Source: Myxococcales bacterium 68-20 (lineage in GTDB: Bacteria; Myxococcota_A; Polyangia; Polyangiales; Polyangiaceae). Taken from it: a stretch of 64,000 bases of DNA. Location: positions 62,001 to 126,000 of the forward strand of contig MKVQ01000027.1 of assembly GCA_001899635.1 (NCBI GenBank). The letters are read 5' to 3'. Position 1 is the stretch's first letter. Each line of letters starts with the position of its first letter. The translations under genes were made by a program, and so were the position numbers. Under the pieces are notes generated by a model. It searched no databases and was not told where the DNA came from. It worked only from the letters and a program-made list of their open reading frames with translations. Shown here in pieces: positions 55,069 to 64,000 of the stretch.

Positions 55069-57612
55069 ATGGCGTCGCTCTCGTTCGTGCTTCGGGCGCG
55101 TGCACGACGTCTCCGATCCGCGCTTGCGCCCCGCCGGCTCTGGGCAGCCCGTTGGCGCATCTTCTTCGGCGCGCTCGCGGTCGTCGCTGCGCCGCTGCTC
55201 CTGGTGGGCATCCTGGCGCTATTCACGCCGCTGCCCGAGGAGCTCCGCGAGCCTGCCGCCCCCTCGCTGCGCGTCCACGCACGCAACGGCAAGCTCCTTC
55301 GCGAGGTCCGTGCCGACGACGGTGCCCGGGCGCGTCCCCTTCCCCTCGCCTCGTTCCCTCCTCACGTCCGCGACGCGGTGCTCGCAGCGGAGGACCGCCG
55401 TTTCTACGCGCATCTCGGCGTGGACCTCGGCGCGGTATGCCGCGCAGCGCTGAGCAACGTCACGCATCGGCGCGTCGTGTCCGGAGCGTCGACGATCACG
55501 ATGCAGCTCGCGCGCACCGTGCGCCCGCACCGGCGAAGCCTCTGGGGAAAGGTCACCGAGACCGCGCTCGCGCTTCGCATCGAGGCATCGCTCTCGAAGG
55601 ATCGGATCCTCGAGGAGTACCTGAACCGCGTCATCTACGGGCCGAACCTCCGCGGCTACGCCGCCGCGAGCGAGGCCTACCTCGGCACGGCGCCCGAGTC
55701 GCTGTCGCTCGCGGGCGCCGCGCTCATCGCCGGCCTCCCACGCGGGCCATCGCTCTACGCTGTCACGAAGCGGCCCGATCTCGCGAAGCGCAGGCGCGAT
55801 CGCATTCTCGTTCGCATGGCCGAGGCCGGCATGATCGACGAAGGCGCGAAGGAGCGCGGGATCGCCGAGCCGATCGTCGCGAACGTCGACAAGCCGGCCT
55901 TCGGCGCCCCCCATTTCACGCGTGCGCTCGTCTCCGGAAAGATCGCCGGCGTGCAGCCTGCCCTCGCCGAGGCGATGCGGGACAAAACCGCGCTCTCGGA
56001 GATCCACACGACGATCGATCCGGAGCTGCAACGCACCGCCGAGACCGCGGTGACGGCGACGCTCGCCACGCTCGCTCCCAAGCACGTGACCGCCGCGTCC
56101 GTCGTCGTCCTCGAGAACGCCACCGGAGACGTGCTCGCGTGGGTCGGCTCACCCGACTTCTACAGCACCGCCGCGCTCGGCCAGAACGATGGCGTGCTCG
56201 CGCTCCGCCAGCCGGGCTCCTCGCTCAAGCCGTTCGTCTATGCGGAGGCGATGAGCCGCCTCGGCTTCACCGGAGCGACGCTCCTCCCCGACGTCGAGAT
56301 CCACATCCCGCTCCCGGGCGGCGGCGACTACGTCCCTCACGACTACGACGGCAAGGAGCGCGGCCCCGTCCGTCTCCGCGACGCGCTCGGCAACTCGCTC
56401 AACATCCCCGCGGTCTACACAATCCAGCAGGTCGGGACGGCAACCGTCCTCGCTCGCCTCCACGCGTTCGGCTTCGCCTCGCTCGTCGAGGATGCCGAGC
56501 ACTACGGCCCGGCGCTCGCGCTCGGCGACGGCGAGGTCACGCTGCTCGAGCTGGCGGCCGCGTACGCGACGCTCGCACGCGGCGGCGTGAAGAAGCCCGT
56601 GCGGGTGGCGACGCGCCTCGTCCGCGCCGACGTCCCGACCGAGCTCGAGGCGCCCGCTGCCGAAGGGCGCGTGCTCGACGAGCGCATCGCCGCGATGATC
56701 ACCGACATCCTGAGCGACAAGAGCGCACGCATGTCGGCGTTCGGCGACCAGAACGTCCTCGAGCTCGAGGTCCCCGTCGCCGCGAAGACGGGCACCTCGA
56801 AGGGGTACCGGGACAACGTCGCCGTCGGTTACACGCGCGAGGTGACGGTCGCGGTATGGGTGGGCAACTTCGACGGCTCACCGATGCGCGACGTGAGCGG
56901 CATCACCGGCGCCGGTCCGATTTTCCGCGAGGTCATGGAGGCGGCCGCGCGAAGCCGCCCCGCTCCCACTCGTGCGCGCTCGCTCTCGATCGGCGACGAT
57001 GCGGCACGGCTGGGACTCGCGCGTACCTCGATCTGCGCGCTCTCGGGTGAGATCCCGACGTCGGCGTGCCCCCACCGCATCTACGAGTGGCTGCCGGAGG
57101 GCGACGCCGATCACGCGCCGCCCTGCGCGATCCATCATCGAGTGCGGCTCGACATGCGCAACGGTCTCCGCGCCGGTCCAGGCTGCACCCGCGAGGTCAC
57201 CACGGAGCGCGTCTTCGAACGCTGGCGTCAGCCCTACACCGAGTGGGCTCGGCGGACGAACCGCGCGCTCGCGCCCGAGGCGAGCTCGACTGCATGCCCG
57301 ACCGACGATGACACGGCCGAGCTCGATGGCGCCCTCGGAGACGGAAGCGGAGACCCATCCGTACGCGACCCGCTCGCTCCTCGGATCGTCTATCCGTTCG
57401 ACGGCGCGCGCTTCGTCATCGATCCGGAGCGGCCCGCCGAGCTCCAGCTCCTCGAGATCCGCGTGGAGCCGGAGGGCACTACGGTCGAGGTGCGCGTTGA
57501 CGATACGATCGTCTCGAAGACGCGAACCTGGCCGCTCGCCCCGGGGACACATACGATCACGGCCCGGAACGGCTCGCATGCCTCCTCACCGATACGCATC
57601 ACCGTCCGTTGA
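55069..57612 (+). CDS. pbpC: Penicillin-binding protein 1C
   Basis: An 847-residue bifunctional peptidoglycan enzyme. A membrane anchor (about 25-55) is followed by the GT51 glycosyltransferase: AAEDRRFYAHLGVD with catalytic Glu108, SGASTITMQLAR and RKDRILEEYLN-type segments. The transpeptidase has the acyl Ser384 in SSLK (Lys387), GNSLN, and the K573-T-G motif. A C-terminal BiPBP domain (about 760-847) is typical of PBP1C. ATG 55069 is preferred over 55021 because it begins the basic, membrane-facing N-terminus. PBP1C and alpha-2-macroglobulin genes often form a pair; here a lipoprotein gene lies between them. Confidence 0.93.
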   Translation: MASLSFVLRARARRLRSALAPRRLWAARWRIFFGALAVVAAPLLLVGILALFTPLPEELREPAAPSLRVHARNGKLLREVRADDGARARPLPLASFPPHVRDAVLAAEDRRFYAHLGVDLGAVCRAALSNVTHRRVVSGASTITMQLARTVRPHRRSLWGKVTETALALRIEASLSKDRILEEYLNRVIYGPNLRGYAAASEAYLGTAPESLSLAGAALIAGLPRGPSLYAVTKRPDLAKRRRDRILVRMAEAGMIDEGAKERGIAEPIVANVDKPAFGAPHFTRALVSGKIAGVQPALAEAMRDKTALSEIHTTIDPELQRTAETAVTATLATLAPKHVTAASVVVLENATGDVLAWVGSPDFYSTAALGQNDGVLALRQPGSSLKPFVYAEAMSRLGFTGATLLPDVEIHIPLPGGGDYVPHDYDGKERGPVRLRDALGNSLNIPAVYTIQQVGTATVLARLHAFGFASLVEDAEHYGPALALGDGEVTLLELAAAYATLARGGVKKPVRVATRLVRADVPTELEAPAAEGRVLDERIAAMITDILSDKSARMSAFGDQNVLELEVPVAAKTGTSKGYRDNVAVGYTREVTVAVWVGNFDGSPMRDVSGITGAGPIFREVMEAAARSRPAPTRARSLSIGDDAARLGLARTSICALSGEIPTSACPHRIYEWLPEGDADHAPPCAIHHRVRLDMRNGLRAGPGCTREVTTERVFERWRQPYTEWARRTNRALAPEASSTACPTDDDTAELDGALGDGSGDPSVRDPLAPRIVYPFDGARFVIDPERPAELQLLEIRVEPEGTTVEVRVDDTIVSKTRTWPLAPGTHTITARNGSHASSPIRITVR

Positions 57613-57666
57613 AGGTGCGATGTGCCCGAGCGGCTCGCGCTATCCTCGCAGCGGTTCGGACCTCTC

Positions 57667-59028
57667 ATGAAGACGCACGTCGCCTTCTTGCTCGGAGCGC
57701 TCGTATTCGCCGGGACGATCGCCTCGGCCTGCGGCTCCAGCGAGAGAGAGAGAGCCTCCTTCGAGGAGGACGCGAGCGCCGGCGGCGACACCAGCGGCGG
57801 CCTCGGCAGCGGCTCGCTCGTTGGACACGACAGCAGAGCTCCGGTTGGCTGCAAGAACCTCGAGTGCAAGCAGCTGACCTGCGCCGACGGCAAGAAGACG
57901 ACGGTGAGCGGCGTCGTGTACGCGCCGACCCCGCCTGAGCTCGGCAAGCCCGACCCGATCTACAACGCCATCCTCTACGTCCCCAACGACGCGCTTCAGC
58001 CGTTCCCGGTCGGTGTCTCGTGCGACAAGTGCGGAGCGATCGCCTCGGGCGAGCCCATCGCGACGGCGCTCTCCGCCGCCGACGGCAAGTTCGTTCTCGA
58101 GAACGTCCCGGTCGGCGAGGACATCCCTCTCGTCATTCAGGTAGGTCGGTGGCGACGCGAGGTGAAGATCCCGAAGGTCGAGGAGTGCACGGACACGCCG
58201 CTCGACGCCGAGCTCACGCGCTTGCCGCGCAACAAGAGCGAGGGCGACATCCCGCTCATGGCGATCGTCACGAGCGCCTTCGACGCGACCGAGTGCCTGA
58301 TGCGGAAGATCGGTGTCGCCGACTCCGAGTTCACGACCCCCGACCAGGACGGTCGCATCCACATCTATCGCGGCTCCGGCGCGAAGCTCCCGACCACGCC
58401 CCCCACCGGCAGCGCGCTGTGGGGGTCGAAGGAGCAGCTCGCGAAGTACGACGTCGTCGCGCTCCCGTGCGGCTCGCAGCCGACGAGCGCGGAAGATCGG
58501 CAGAACATCATCGACTACACGAACAGCGGCGGGCGCGTCTTCATCACCGACCTCTCGCAGGACGCGATCAAGGACGGCCCCGCGCCGTGGCCGTCGACGG
58601 CGAACTTCGTCGCGGCAGGCACCTACATCAACCCGGCGAGCGTCGACACCACCTTTCCGAAGGGCGCGGCCCTCGCGGATTGGCTGCAGACGATCAGCGC
58701 GACGACGACGAAGGGGCAGCTCAACCTCACGGGCACCTACGCGCGCGTGAGCTCCGTCAATCCGCCCTCGCAGCGCTGGATCTACTCGAGCACGACCGCC
58801 CAGACCTATTCGTTCAACACGCCCGTCGGCGCCGAGCCCGAGGAGCAGTGCGGGCGCGCGTTCTATTCGAGCTTCCACGTGACGACCGGCGCCGGCGGGA
58901 CATTCCCCCGCCAGTGCAGCAATGCCCCGATGACCGCGCAGGAGAAGGCGCTCGAATTCATGCTCTTCGACCTGTCGGCATGCGTCCAGAAGGACGACAC
59001 GCGGCCCGAGCCGCCGCCCGTGAAGTAG
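57667..59028 (+). CDS. Lipoprotein with carboxypeptidase-regulatory-like N-terminus
   Basis: A 453-residue lipoprotein (lipobox IASAC) after a Gly/Ser/Asp linker. The next part reads TTVSGVVYAPTPPELGKPDP and DGKFVLENVPVGEDIPLV, the layout of carboxypeptidase regulatory-like beta-sandwich domains. A C-terminal region (about 200-453) has KYDVVALPCG and IIDYTNSGGRVFITDLS, resembling a class I glutaminase/ThuA-like flavodoxin fold, perhaps inactive. ATG 57667 was chosen as the signal start. It lies 54 bp after pbpC and 80 bp before the macroglobulin gene; its job in that pair is unknown. Confidence 0.65.
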   Translation: MKTHVAFLLGALVFAGTIASACGSSERERASFEEDASAGGDTSGGLGSGSLVGHDSRAPVGCKNLECKQLTCADGKKTTVSGVVYAPTPPELGKPDPIYNAILYVPNDALQPFPVGVSCDKCGAIASGEPIATALSAADGKFVLENVPVGEDIPLVIQVGRWRREVKIPKVEECTDTPLDAELTRLPRNKSEGDIPLMAIVTSAFDATECLMRKIGVADSEFTTPDQDGRIHIYRGSGAKLPTTPPTGSALWGSKEQLAKYDVVALPCGSQPTSAEDRQNIIDYTNSGGRVFITDLSQDAIKDGPAPWPSTANFVAAGTYINPASVDTTFPKGAALADWLQTISATTTKGQLNLTGTYARVSSVNPPSQRWIYSSTTAQTYSFNTPVGAEPEEQCGRAFYSSFHVTTGAGGTFPRQCSNAPMTAQEKALEFMLFDLSACVQKDDTRPEPPPVK

Positions 59029-59042
59029 CTGGAAAAGCCCCA

Positions 59043-59064
59043 ATCGCGCGCCGATGCGCGTGAT
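59043..59064 (+). terminator. stem-loop between lipoprotein and macroglobulin genes
   Basis: ATCGCGCGC pairs with GCGCGTGAT (one G-T pair) around a CGAT loop, 14 bp after the lipoprotein stop and 45 bp before the macroglobulin ATG. No U-run, so termination is uncertain. Confidence 0.3.
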
Positions 59065-59108
59065 CGGAAGCGACAAAGCGCCAGCGTTCGGCGATAACTC
59101 GCACCGAC

Positions 59109-62100
59109 ATGGCGAACTTCGACTGGCGTAGCGCCCGGATCGGAACGATCGGCCTCCTCGTGCTCGCGTCGTGCTTCCGTGGCGCGGCTCCCACGGCCAC
59201 GCTCGCCCCTCGCGGGCCCGACGCGCCGTCGAGTCGTACTCAGGGCCCGTTCGCGGTCGTGTACGCGGCGCCGAAGGGGCACGTCATCGATCGGAAGCAG
59301 CCGGGCGTCACGGTGATGTTCTCGCGTGGCGTGCGCTCGGTCGATATGTCCGACGACGAGCGCGTTCCGGCGATCACGATCAAGTCGAAGGCAGGCAACA
59401 CGGTCAAGGGCGCATGGCGCTGGACCGGAACGCGCGGCCTTCTCTTCACGCCCGACGGCGAGCTCCCCGGCGGAAGCGACTTCGTGGTCACCGTCCCGCC
59501 CGAGGTCACTGCGCTCGACGGCTCGATGCTCGGCAAGCCGTACACGCTCGAGCTCGACACGAGCGGTCCCTCGCTCGCCGGCTTCAAGGTCATCGGCCCC
59601 GCAGGAGTGACCGAGCAGGCCCTCCCCAGCACGCCCACGTTCCGCCTCGAGTTCGATCAGAGCGTCGACCCCCTCGCGCTCAGGGACGCTGCCTCGCTGC
59701 GGGTCTTCAAGGCCGACGGCGACAAGGGCGAGACGATCCGCTTCGCGACGCTGCGCGAGACGGCAGCGGAGAGGAACGCGTCGACGTCGGTGCCGGTCCC
59801 CGAGTCGTACGTCGTGCTGATGAAGCCCGAGAAGCCGCTCCCGCTCGATCACCAGGTCGAGCTGACGATCGCGAGCTCGCTCCGCGGCACCGGTGGACCG
59901 CGGCCGATGAGCGCTCCGATCACGCGCACGATGCGCACGCACGGGCCCTTGCGGTTCGTCGACTTCTACTGCCCGCGCATCGAGGCGAGGGGGCGCTGCC
60001 GCGCGAACGGCGACGTGAAGGTCGTCCTCTCGAACCCCGTCGCCCCCGAGGAGCTGAAGAGCCACCTGCGCGCGGCGAAGCTCCCCGCACGCAAGCCGCC
60101 GAAGCCCGGCGCCAAGGGACAGAAGCGCAGCATCGAGCCGGCGACCGAGCATTGGCTCGGCGTCGCCCCGCAGCTCGGCGAGTCGTATCGCGTCACGCTC
60201 ACCGCGGGAATGAAGGACGTCCACGGACAGCGCCTCGAGAAGGATGCGAGCTTCGATCTCGTCGTCGAGTCGCCGCTGACGAGGCCGGCCCCCGGGATCG
60301 CGGCGGCCGCAGCCGCGGCGGCAGCACACGCCCCGCGCGTCGAGAAGGCCACGCCTCCCGCCGCCGACGATGATCGCCCGAGGCGCGAGCGCCTCCCCTA
60401 CCGCCTCGACGTCGGCCTCGTCGGCCAAGTGCTCGAGGCGACCGGCAGCCACAAGGTCCCCGTCGGCGCGATCAACGTCCCGACGTACACGAGCCTCGCC
60501 GCGCCGCTCAACGATGCGCAGGCAACCGCCTGGACGCTCTCCCGCGGCAACACCGCCGACTTCGTCACGCGCAACGGCTTCGCCTCGACGTGGGTGACGA
60601 CGCGCGCCGAGACGAACCAGCGCGCCGTCGACTTCATCGATCTCGACGCCGCCCTCGCCCCGCGCAAGGGACGCGGACCGGCGCTCCTCGTCGTCTCGCC
60701 GCCGGGCACCAACGACGCCTACGGCGGCCGCGTCGAGTCCCTCGTCAACGTCACCGACCTCGGCGTGACCGCGAAGATGAGCCCCTTCGGCAGCCTCGTC
60801 TGGGTCACCCAGCTCTCGAACGGCAAGCCGGCCGCGAACGCGAGCGTCGCGATCCGCACGGCGAAAGGCGGCGAGGTCTTCCAGGGTACGACCGATCCGC
60901 AGGGCCTCGTCATCGTCCCGAACGAACGGTTCGACCCGCTCGCGCAGGAGACACGGAGCGGAGACGACTACTACGACCACGACGCGCGCGTGCGCGACGA
61001 CGCCGTCATCATCGTGCGGTCGGGCGACGACTGGACGATCAGCAAGGTCGCTCCGTCGAGCGTCGAGCGCCGCCTCACGTCGGACTTCCAGCGGCTCTCC
61101 AAGGAAGGCCGCTGGATCGGGCTGGTCTTCGCCGAGCGCGGCGTCTTCCGTCCCGGCGAGACCGCGAAGGTCGCCGGCATCGTGCGCGTCGCCGAGGGCA
61201 GCGGGCTCCGCTCCATCCCGAACCGCGAGCTTCGCGTCCAGCTCACGGATGGGAACGACGAGCAGATCTTCGACGGACGCGCGAAGTGCGACGACTTCGG
61301 CACGTTCGCGATGGACCTGCCGATCCCGAAGACCGCCAATGTCGGCACTGCGACGATCTCGGTGACCGCGCTCCCCGGCGGCAAGTCCAACACCGTCGAC
61401 GCCGGCGTGTTCAGGCACGACATCCGGATCCTCGAGTTCAAGCCGAACCAGTTCAAGGTCGCCGCCGAGCCGGACAAGCCGTGGTACGTCCGCGGCGACA
61501 CCGCGACGTTCACGACCCAGGGCGACTACCTCTACGGCGCTCCGATGCAGGGCGCATCGGTCACGACGACCGTGTCGCGGCAGGAAGTGCCCTTCACGCC
61601 GCCCGGCACCGACGACTTCACGCTCACCGACGACATCTTCACCGGCGACTATCCCGACGAGACGATGGCTGCCGAGCAGGTCGACAGCCAGGACGGCGAG
61701 CTCGACGCGCGCGGCTCGTTCGTGCGGAAGGTCGACCTCTCGTTCGACGATCAGCGGCGCCCGGAGCGCCTCGTCTTCGAGGCCGACGTCCAGGACCTCT
61801 CTCGCAACAACGTCTCCGGGCGCTCGAGCGTCGTCGTTCACCCTGCCGAGTTCTACGTCGGGCTCCGCGCCCCGAAGGACCGCTTCGTCGCCGCCGGCAC
61901 CGCGCTCAAGACCGAGGTCGCGGCCTTCGATCCGACCGGCGCTCGTCGCGCAGGCGTCAAGGTCAAGGTGGAGCTCGTCGAGCGTCGCTGGAGCGGCGTC
62001 ACCGGCGAACAACCCGACGGCCGGCCGCTCCGCCAGAGCCGGGCGCAGGACGCCGTGGTCGCCTCGTGCGACGCGACGACGACCGCCGCGTCCGCTGGGT

Positions 62101-64000
62101 GCAATCTGCAAGTACCGAGGGCGGGCTACTTCATCGTCCGCGCCACCGCCAGCGATCCGCGCAAGAGCACCGTGCGCGCGAGCATGGGCATCTACGGAAC
62201 GGAGGACACGCCGACGACGCAGACCGCGTGGGCGTCCGACGATCGGCAGGGCATCAAGCTCGAGGCGAACAAGAAGACGTACGACGTCGGCGAGACCGCC
62301 AAGGTGCTCCTCCGCAGCCCCTTCAAGGAGGGCCAGGCGCTCGTCACCGTCGAGCGCAACGGCGTCCTCTGGCGTCAGGTCGTTCCGATCAAGGGGCCGG
62401 TCCCCGTCGTGGACGTCCCGATCCGTCCCGAGTTCTACCCGAACGCTTTCGTCAGCGTCGTCGCGGTGCGCGGGCGCATCCAGGCGCCTCCGGCGTCGGG
62501 CGCCGATCTCGGCGGTCCCGAGTTCCGCTTCGGCTGGGCCGAGCTCGCCGTGAACCAGGAGGCTCACCGCCTCGACGTGAGCATCACGGATCCGAAGAAG
62601 GAGTACCAGCCGGGCGCGACCGTAGAGGCCGACGTCGTCGTCAAGGACAAGGACGGCAAGCCCGTCGAGAGCGCCCTCACGTTCTACGTCGTCGACGAGG
62701 GCGTGCTGGCGCTCACGAGCTACGTGACTCCGGACCCGCTCCCCGCGTTCGTGCGCCGGCGCAAGATGTCCGTCTTCACCTTCGACAACCGCGAAGGCCT
62801 CGGGCGAATCCTGCCGATGAAGGCAGGCGAGAAGGTCTCTCCGCTCGGCTACGAGTACGCCCTCGCCCGCAACCCGGGCGACGCCTACGACAAGGGCGAC
62901 GATGGCGGCGACGGCGGCCTCAAGCGCGCCGACTTCCGCACGACCGCTTTCTTCGAGGCGGGTCGGAAGACGGACAAGGCGGGCAAGGCTCGCTTCTCCT
63001 TCAAGCTGCCCGACAACCTCACCACCTTCCGGATCATGGCGGTGGCCGCCGCCGGCGACGATCGCTTCGGATCGGGCGACTCGCGGATCACGACGAACCG
63101 CCGCCTCATGGCGCGGCCCGCCCTCCCGCGGCTCATGCGCGTCGGCGACGCTCTCGAGGCGAGCGTCGTGGTGTCGTCGAAGGTCGACGAGAAGACGCGC
63201 GACACGTCGCCGATGAAGGTCGACGTCAAGATGAACGCGACCGGGCTCACCCTCGCCGGCCCGAGCACGCGCAGCGTGATGCTGCCGCGCGGCGGGCAGA
63301 TCGAGGTCCGCTTCCCGGTGAAGGCCGAGGCTCCGGGCGAAGCGGTGATCGGGTTCGAGGTACGCTCGGGCGCCGACGTCGATCGCGTCGAGATGAAGCG
63401 CAAGGTGGAGCTGCCCGTCTCGGTCGAGAAGGTCGCCGTCTACGGCGAGACCTCGGGCGAGGCGGCGGTCGGCCTCGGCGATCTCACCTCGATGCGCCGC
63501 GACTACGGCGGCCTCGAGGTCCGCGTCTCGTCGAGCGCGCTCGTCGGCCTCGGCATGACGCTCGACGGTCTCCAGGAGTACCCGTACGGGTGCACCGAGC
63601 AGATCACGAGCAAGATCCTCCCGCTCATCGCGATGATGGATCTCTCGAAGGACGTTCAACCGTCCGGCAACTCGAACGCGATCATCGATGCGGGCGTCGA
63701 GACGCTCCTGAAGCGCCAGAACTACGACGGCGGCTTCGGCTTCTGGGACAAGGGCTCGTCGGAGCCGTGGCTCAGCGCGTACACGCTCCTCGCCGTCGCG
63801 GGCGCGGCGGACAAGAAGCGCTTCGTCCCGCGCGACGTCATCGAGCGCGGGCGCAGCTACCTCACGATGAGCCTCGCGGCCGCGACGCGACGGCTCGCCA
63901 AGATCGAGAGCGACGGAGACGACCTCCCCCGCGCAGCGAACGAGAACGGGAACGGAGCCGACGACGCCGAGAAGCGCGCGAACGAGGAGCTCGCGCGGAA
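59109..64000 (+). CDS. Bacterial alpha-2-macroglobulin (partial, runs off the window)
   Basis: The frame is open from ATG 59109 to the window end, over 1,630 residues. It is a lipoprotein (lipobox VLASC, Cys22). Several macroglobulin (MG) beta domains follow; recognisable stretches are GIKLEANKKTYDVGETAKVLL, FRPGETAKVAGIVRV and RADFRTTAFFEAG. The thioester motif is intact: YPYGCTEQ, with Cys1495 and the Gln three residues on. After it the toroid TED domain continues (LKRQNYDGGFGFWDKG). Such proteins trap attacking proteases in the periplasm, and this one likely works with PBP1C. The C-terminal domains lie beyond the window. An Ala-rich run sits near residue 400. Confidence 0.92.
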   Translation, partial: MANFDWRSARIGTIGLLVLASCFRGAAPTATLAPRGPDAPSSRTQGPFAVVYAAPKGHVIDRKQPGVTVMFSRGVRSVDMSDDERVPAITIKSKAGNTVKGAWRWTGTRGLLFTPDGELPGGSDFVVTVPPEVTALDGSMLGKPYTLELDTSGPSLAGFKVIGPAGVTEQALPSTPTFRLEFDQSVDPLALRDAASLRVFKADGDKGETIRFATLRETAAERNASTSVPVPESYVVLMKPEKPLPLDHQVELTIASSLRGTGGPRPMSAPITRTMRTHGPLRFVDFYCPRIEARGRCRANGDVKVVLSNPVAPEELKSHLRAAKLPARKPPKPGAKGQKRSIEPATEHWLGVAPQLGESYRVTLTAGMKDVHGQRLEKDASFDLVVESPLTRPAPGIAAAAAAAAAHAPRVEKATPPAADDDRPRRERLPYRLDVGLVGQVLEATGSHKVPVGAINVPTYTSLAAPLNDAQATAWTLSRGNTADFVTRNGFASTWVTTRAETNQRAVDFIDLDAALAPRKGRGPALLVVSPPGTNDAYGGRVESLVNVTDLGVTAKMSPFGSLVWVTQLSNGKPAANASVAIRTAKGGEVFQGTTDPQGLVIVPNERFDPLAQETRSGDDYYDHDARVRDDAVIIVRSGDDWTISKVAPSSVERRLTSDFQRLSKEGRWIGLVFAERGVFRPGETAKVAGIVRVAEGSGLRSIPNRELRVQLTDGNDEQIFDGRAKCDDFGTFAMDLPIPKTANVGTATISVTALPGGKSNTVDAGVFRHDIRILEFKPNQFKVAAEPDKPWYVRGDTATFTTQGDYLYGAPMQGASVTTTVSRQEVPFTPPGTDDFTLTDDIFTGDYPDETMAAEQVDSQDGELDARGSFVRKVDLSFDDQRRPERLVFEADVQDLSRNNVSGRSSVVVHPAEFYVGLRAPKDRFVAAGTALKTEVAAFDPTGARRAGVKVKVELVERRWSGVTGEQPDGRPLRQSRAQDAVVASCDATTTAASAGCNLQVPRAGYFIVRATASDPRKSTVRASMGIYGTEDTPTTQTAWASDDRQGIKLEANKKTYDVGETAKVLLRSPFKEGQALVTVERNGVLWRQVVPIKGPVPVVDVPIRPEFYPNAFVSVVAVRGRIQAPPASGADLGGPEFRFGWAELAVNQEAHRLDVSITDPKKEYQPGATVEADVVVKDKDGKPVESALTFYVVDEGVLALTSYVTPDPLPAFVRRRKMSVFTFDNREGLGRILPMKAGEKVSPLGYEYALARNPGDAYDKGDDGGDGGLKRADFRTTAFFEAGRKTDKAGKARFSFKLPDNLTTFRIMAVAAAGDDRFGSGDSRITTNRRLMARPALPRLMRVGDALEASVVVSSKVDEKTRDTSPMKVDVKMNATGLTLAGPSTRSVMLPRGGQIEVRFPVKAEAPGEAVIGFEVRSGADVDRVEMKRKVELPVSVEKVAVYGETSGEAAVGLGDLTSMRRDYGGLEVRVSSSALVGLGMTLDGLQEYPYGCTEQITSKILPLIAMMDLSKDVQPSGNSNAIIDAGVETLLKRQNYDGGFGFWDKGSSEPWLSAYTLLAVAGAADKKRFVPRDVIERGRSYLTMSLAAATRRLAKIESDGDDLPRAANENGNGADDAEKRANEELAR

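Noticed and set aside
58863-63659. Antisense open frame of 1598 codons opposite the macroglobulin gene
   Set aside because: It is a shadow of the macroglobulin gene: third positions of the real gene are almost all G/C, which removes stop codons on the opposite strand. The product is Arg/Asp/Glu/Leu-rich, with no domain or ribosome binding site.

Overview
The window reads as chromosome of a high-GC myxobacterium, most likely class Polyangia (Myxococcota). Pointers are the very high G+C with strong G/C at third codon positions, a MYXO-CTERM-like tail (Gly-Cys-Ser, membrane helix, Arg cluster) on the protein at 3597-4457, many lipoproteins with Asp/Gly/Ser/Ala-rich linkers, and families often seen in this group: Cys-rich repeat lipoproteins, propeller lipoproteins, an IgGFc-binding-type protein and a DUF1501-like protein. 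I see no rRNA, tRNA, CRISPR array, transposase or phage gene. All lineage and family calls come from reading the sequence; no database search was run.

Layout. 1-4457: tail of an unknown gene, then a secreted cluster with a single-haem CXXCH protein, a lipoprotein, a Tat-exported DUF1501-like protein and a MYXO-CTERM protein. 5157-10218: a tight methionine/threonine operon (metY, metX and fused aspartokinase-homoserine dehydrogenase). 10361-12091: alpha/beta hydrolase and TetR regulator with a candidate operator pair. 12373-13633: small lipoprotein and a DUF429-like protein. 13815-23700: a long run built around an ECF-type sigma factor and a membrane partner, followed by five exported proteins joined mostly by 4-bp overlaps; the upstream part carries the remains of a duplicated copy. 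23894-25045: von Willebrand A lipoprotein. 25351-29026: class II glutamine amidotransferase, GABA transaminase and, tail to tail, glutamate decarboxylase. 29326-34804: two short lipoproteins, an internally duplicated propeller lipoprotein and an orphan AmrS-type radical SAM enzyme. 34934-37917: glutathione S-transferase, a relic of lipoprotein N-acyltransferase and an Na+/H+ antiporter. 37967-44354 (minus strand): large FAD/Fe-S oxidase, TPP enzyme and enolase-superfamily enzyme.

44537-54917 looks like a maintenance and stress neighbourhood: GH15 glycosidase, small membrane protein, universal stress protein, CBS protein, zinc-ribbon protein, HU-like protein, MarR-type regulator, site-2 protease with CBS domains, and a phosphoribosyltransferase-hydrolase fusion. 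Repeats are concentrated here: degenerate copies of the CBS gene 3' end, a 72-bp tandem repeat, a nested inverted repeat and a 40-bp tandem repeat, the last two flanking the MarR-type gene. 55069-64000: penicillin-binding protein 1C and a bacterial alpha-2-macroglobulin, a classic pair, here separated by a lipoprotein gene; the macroglobulin runs off the window end.

The best candidate for an undescribed system is the sigma-factor-led exported protein operon (13815-23700). The split cytochrome/DUF1501 cluster (591-4457) and the repeat-rich MarR locus come next.
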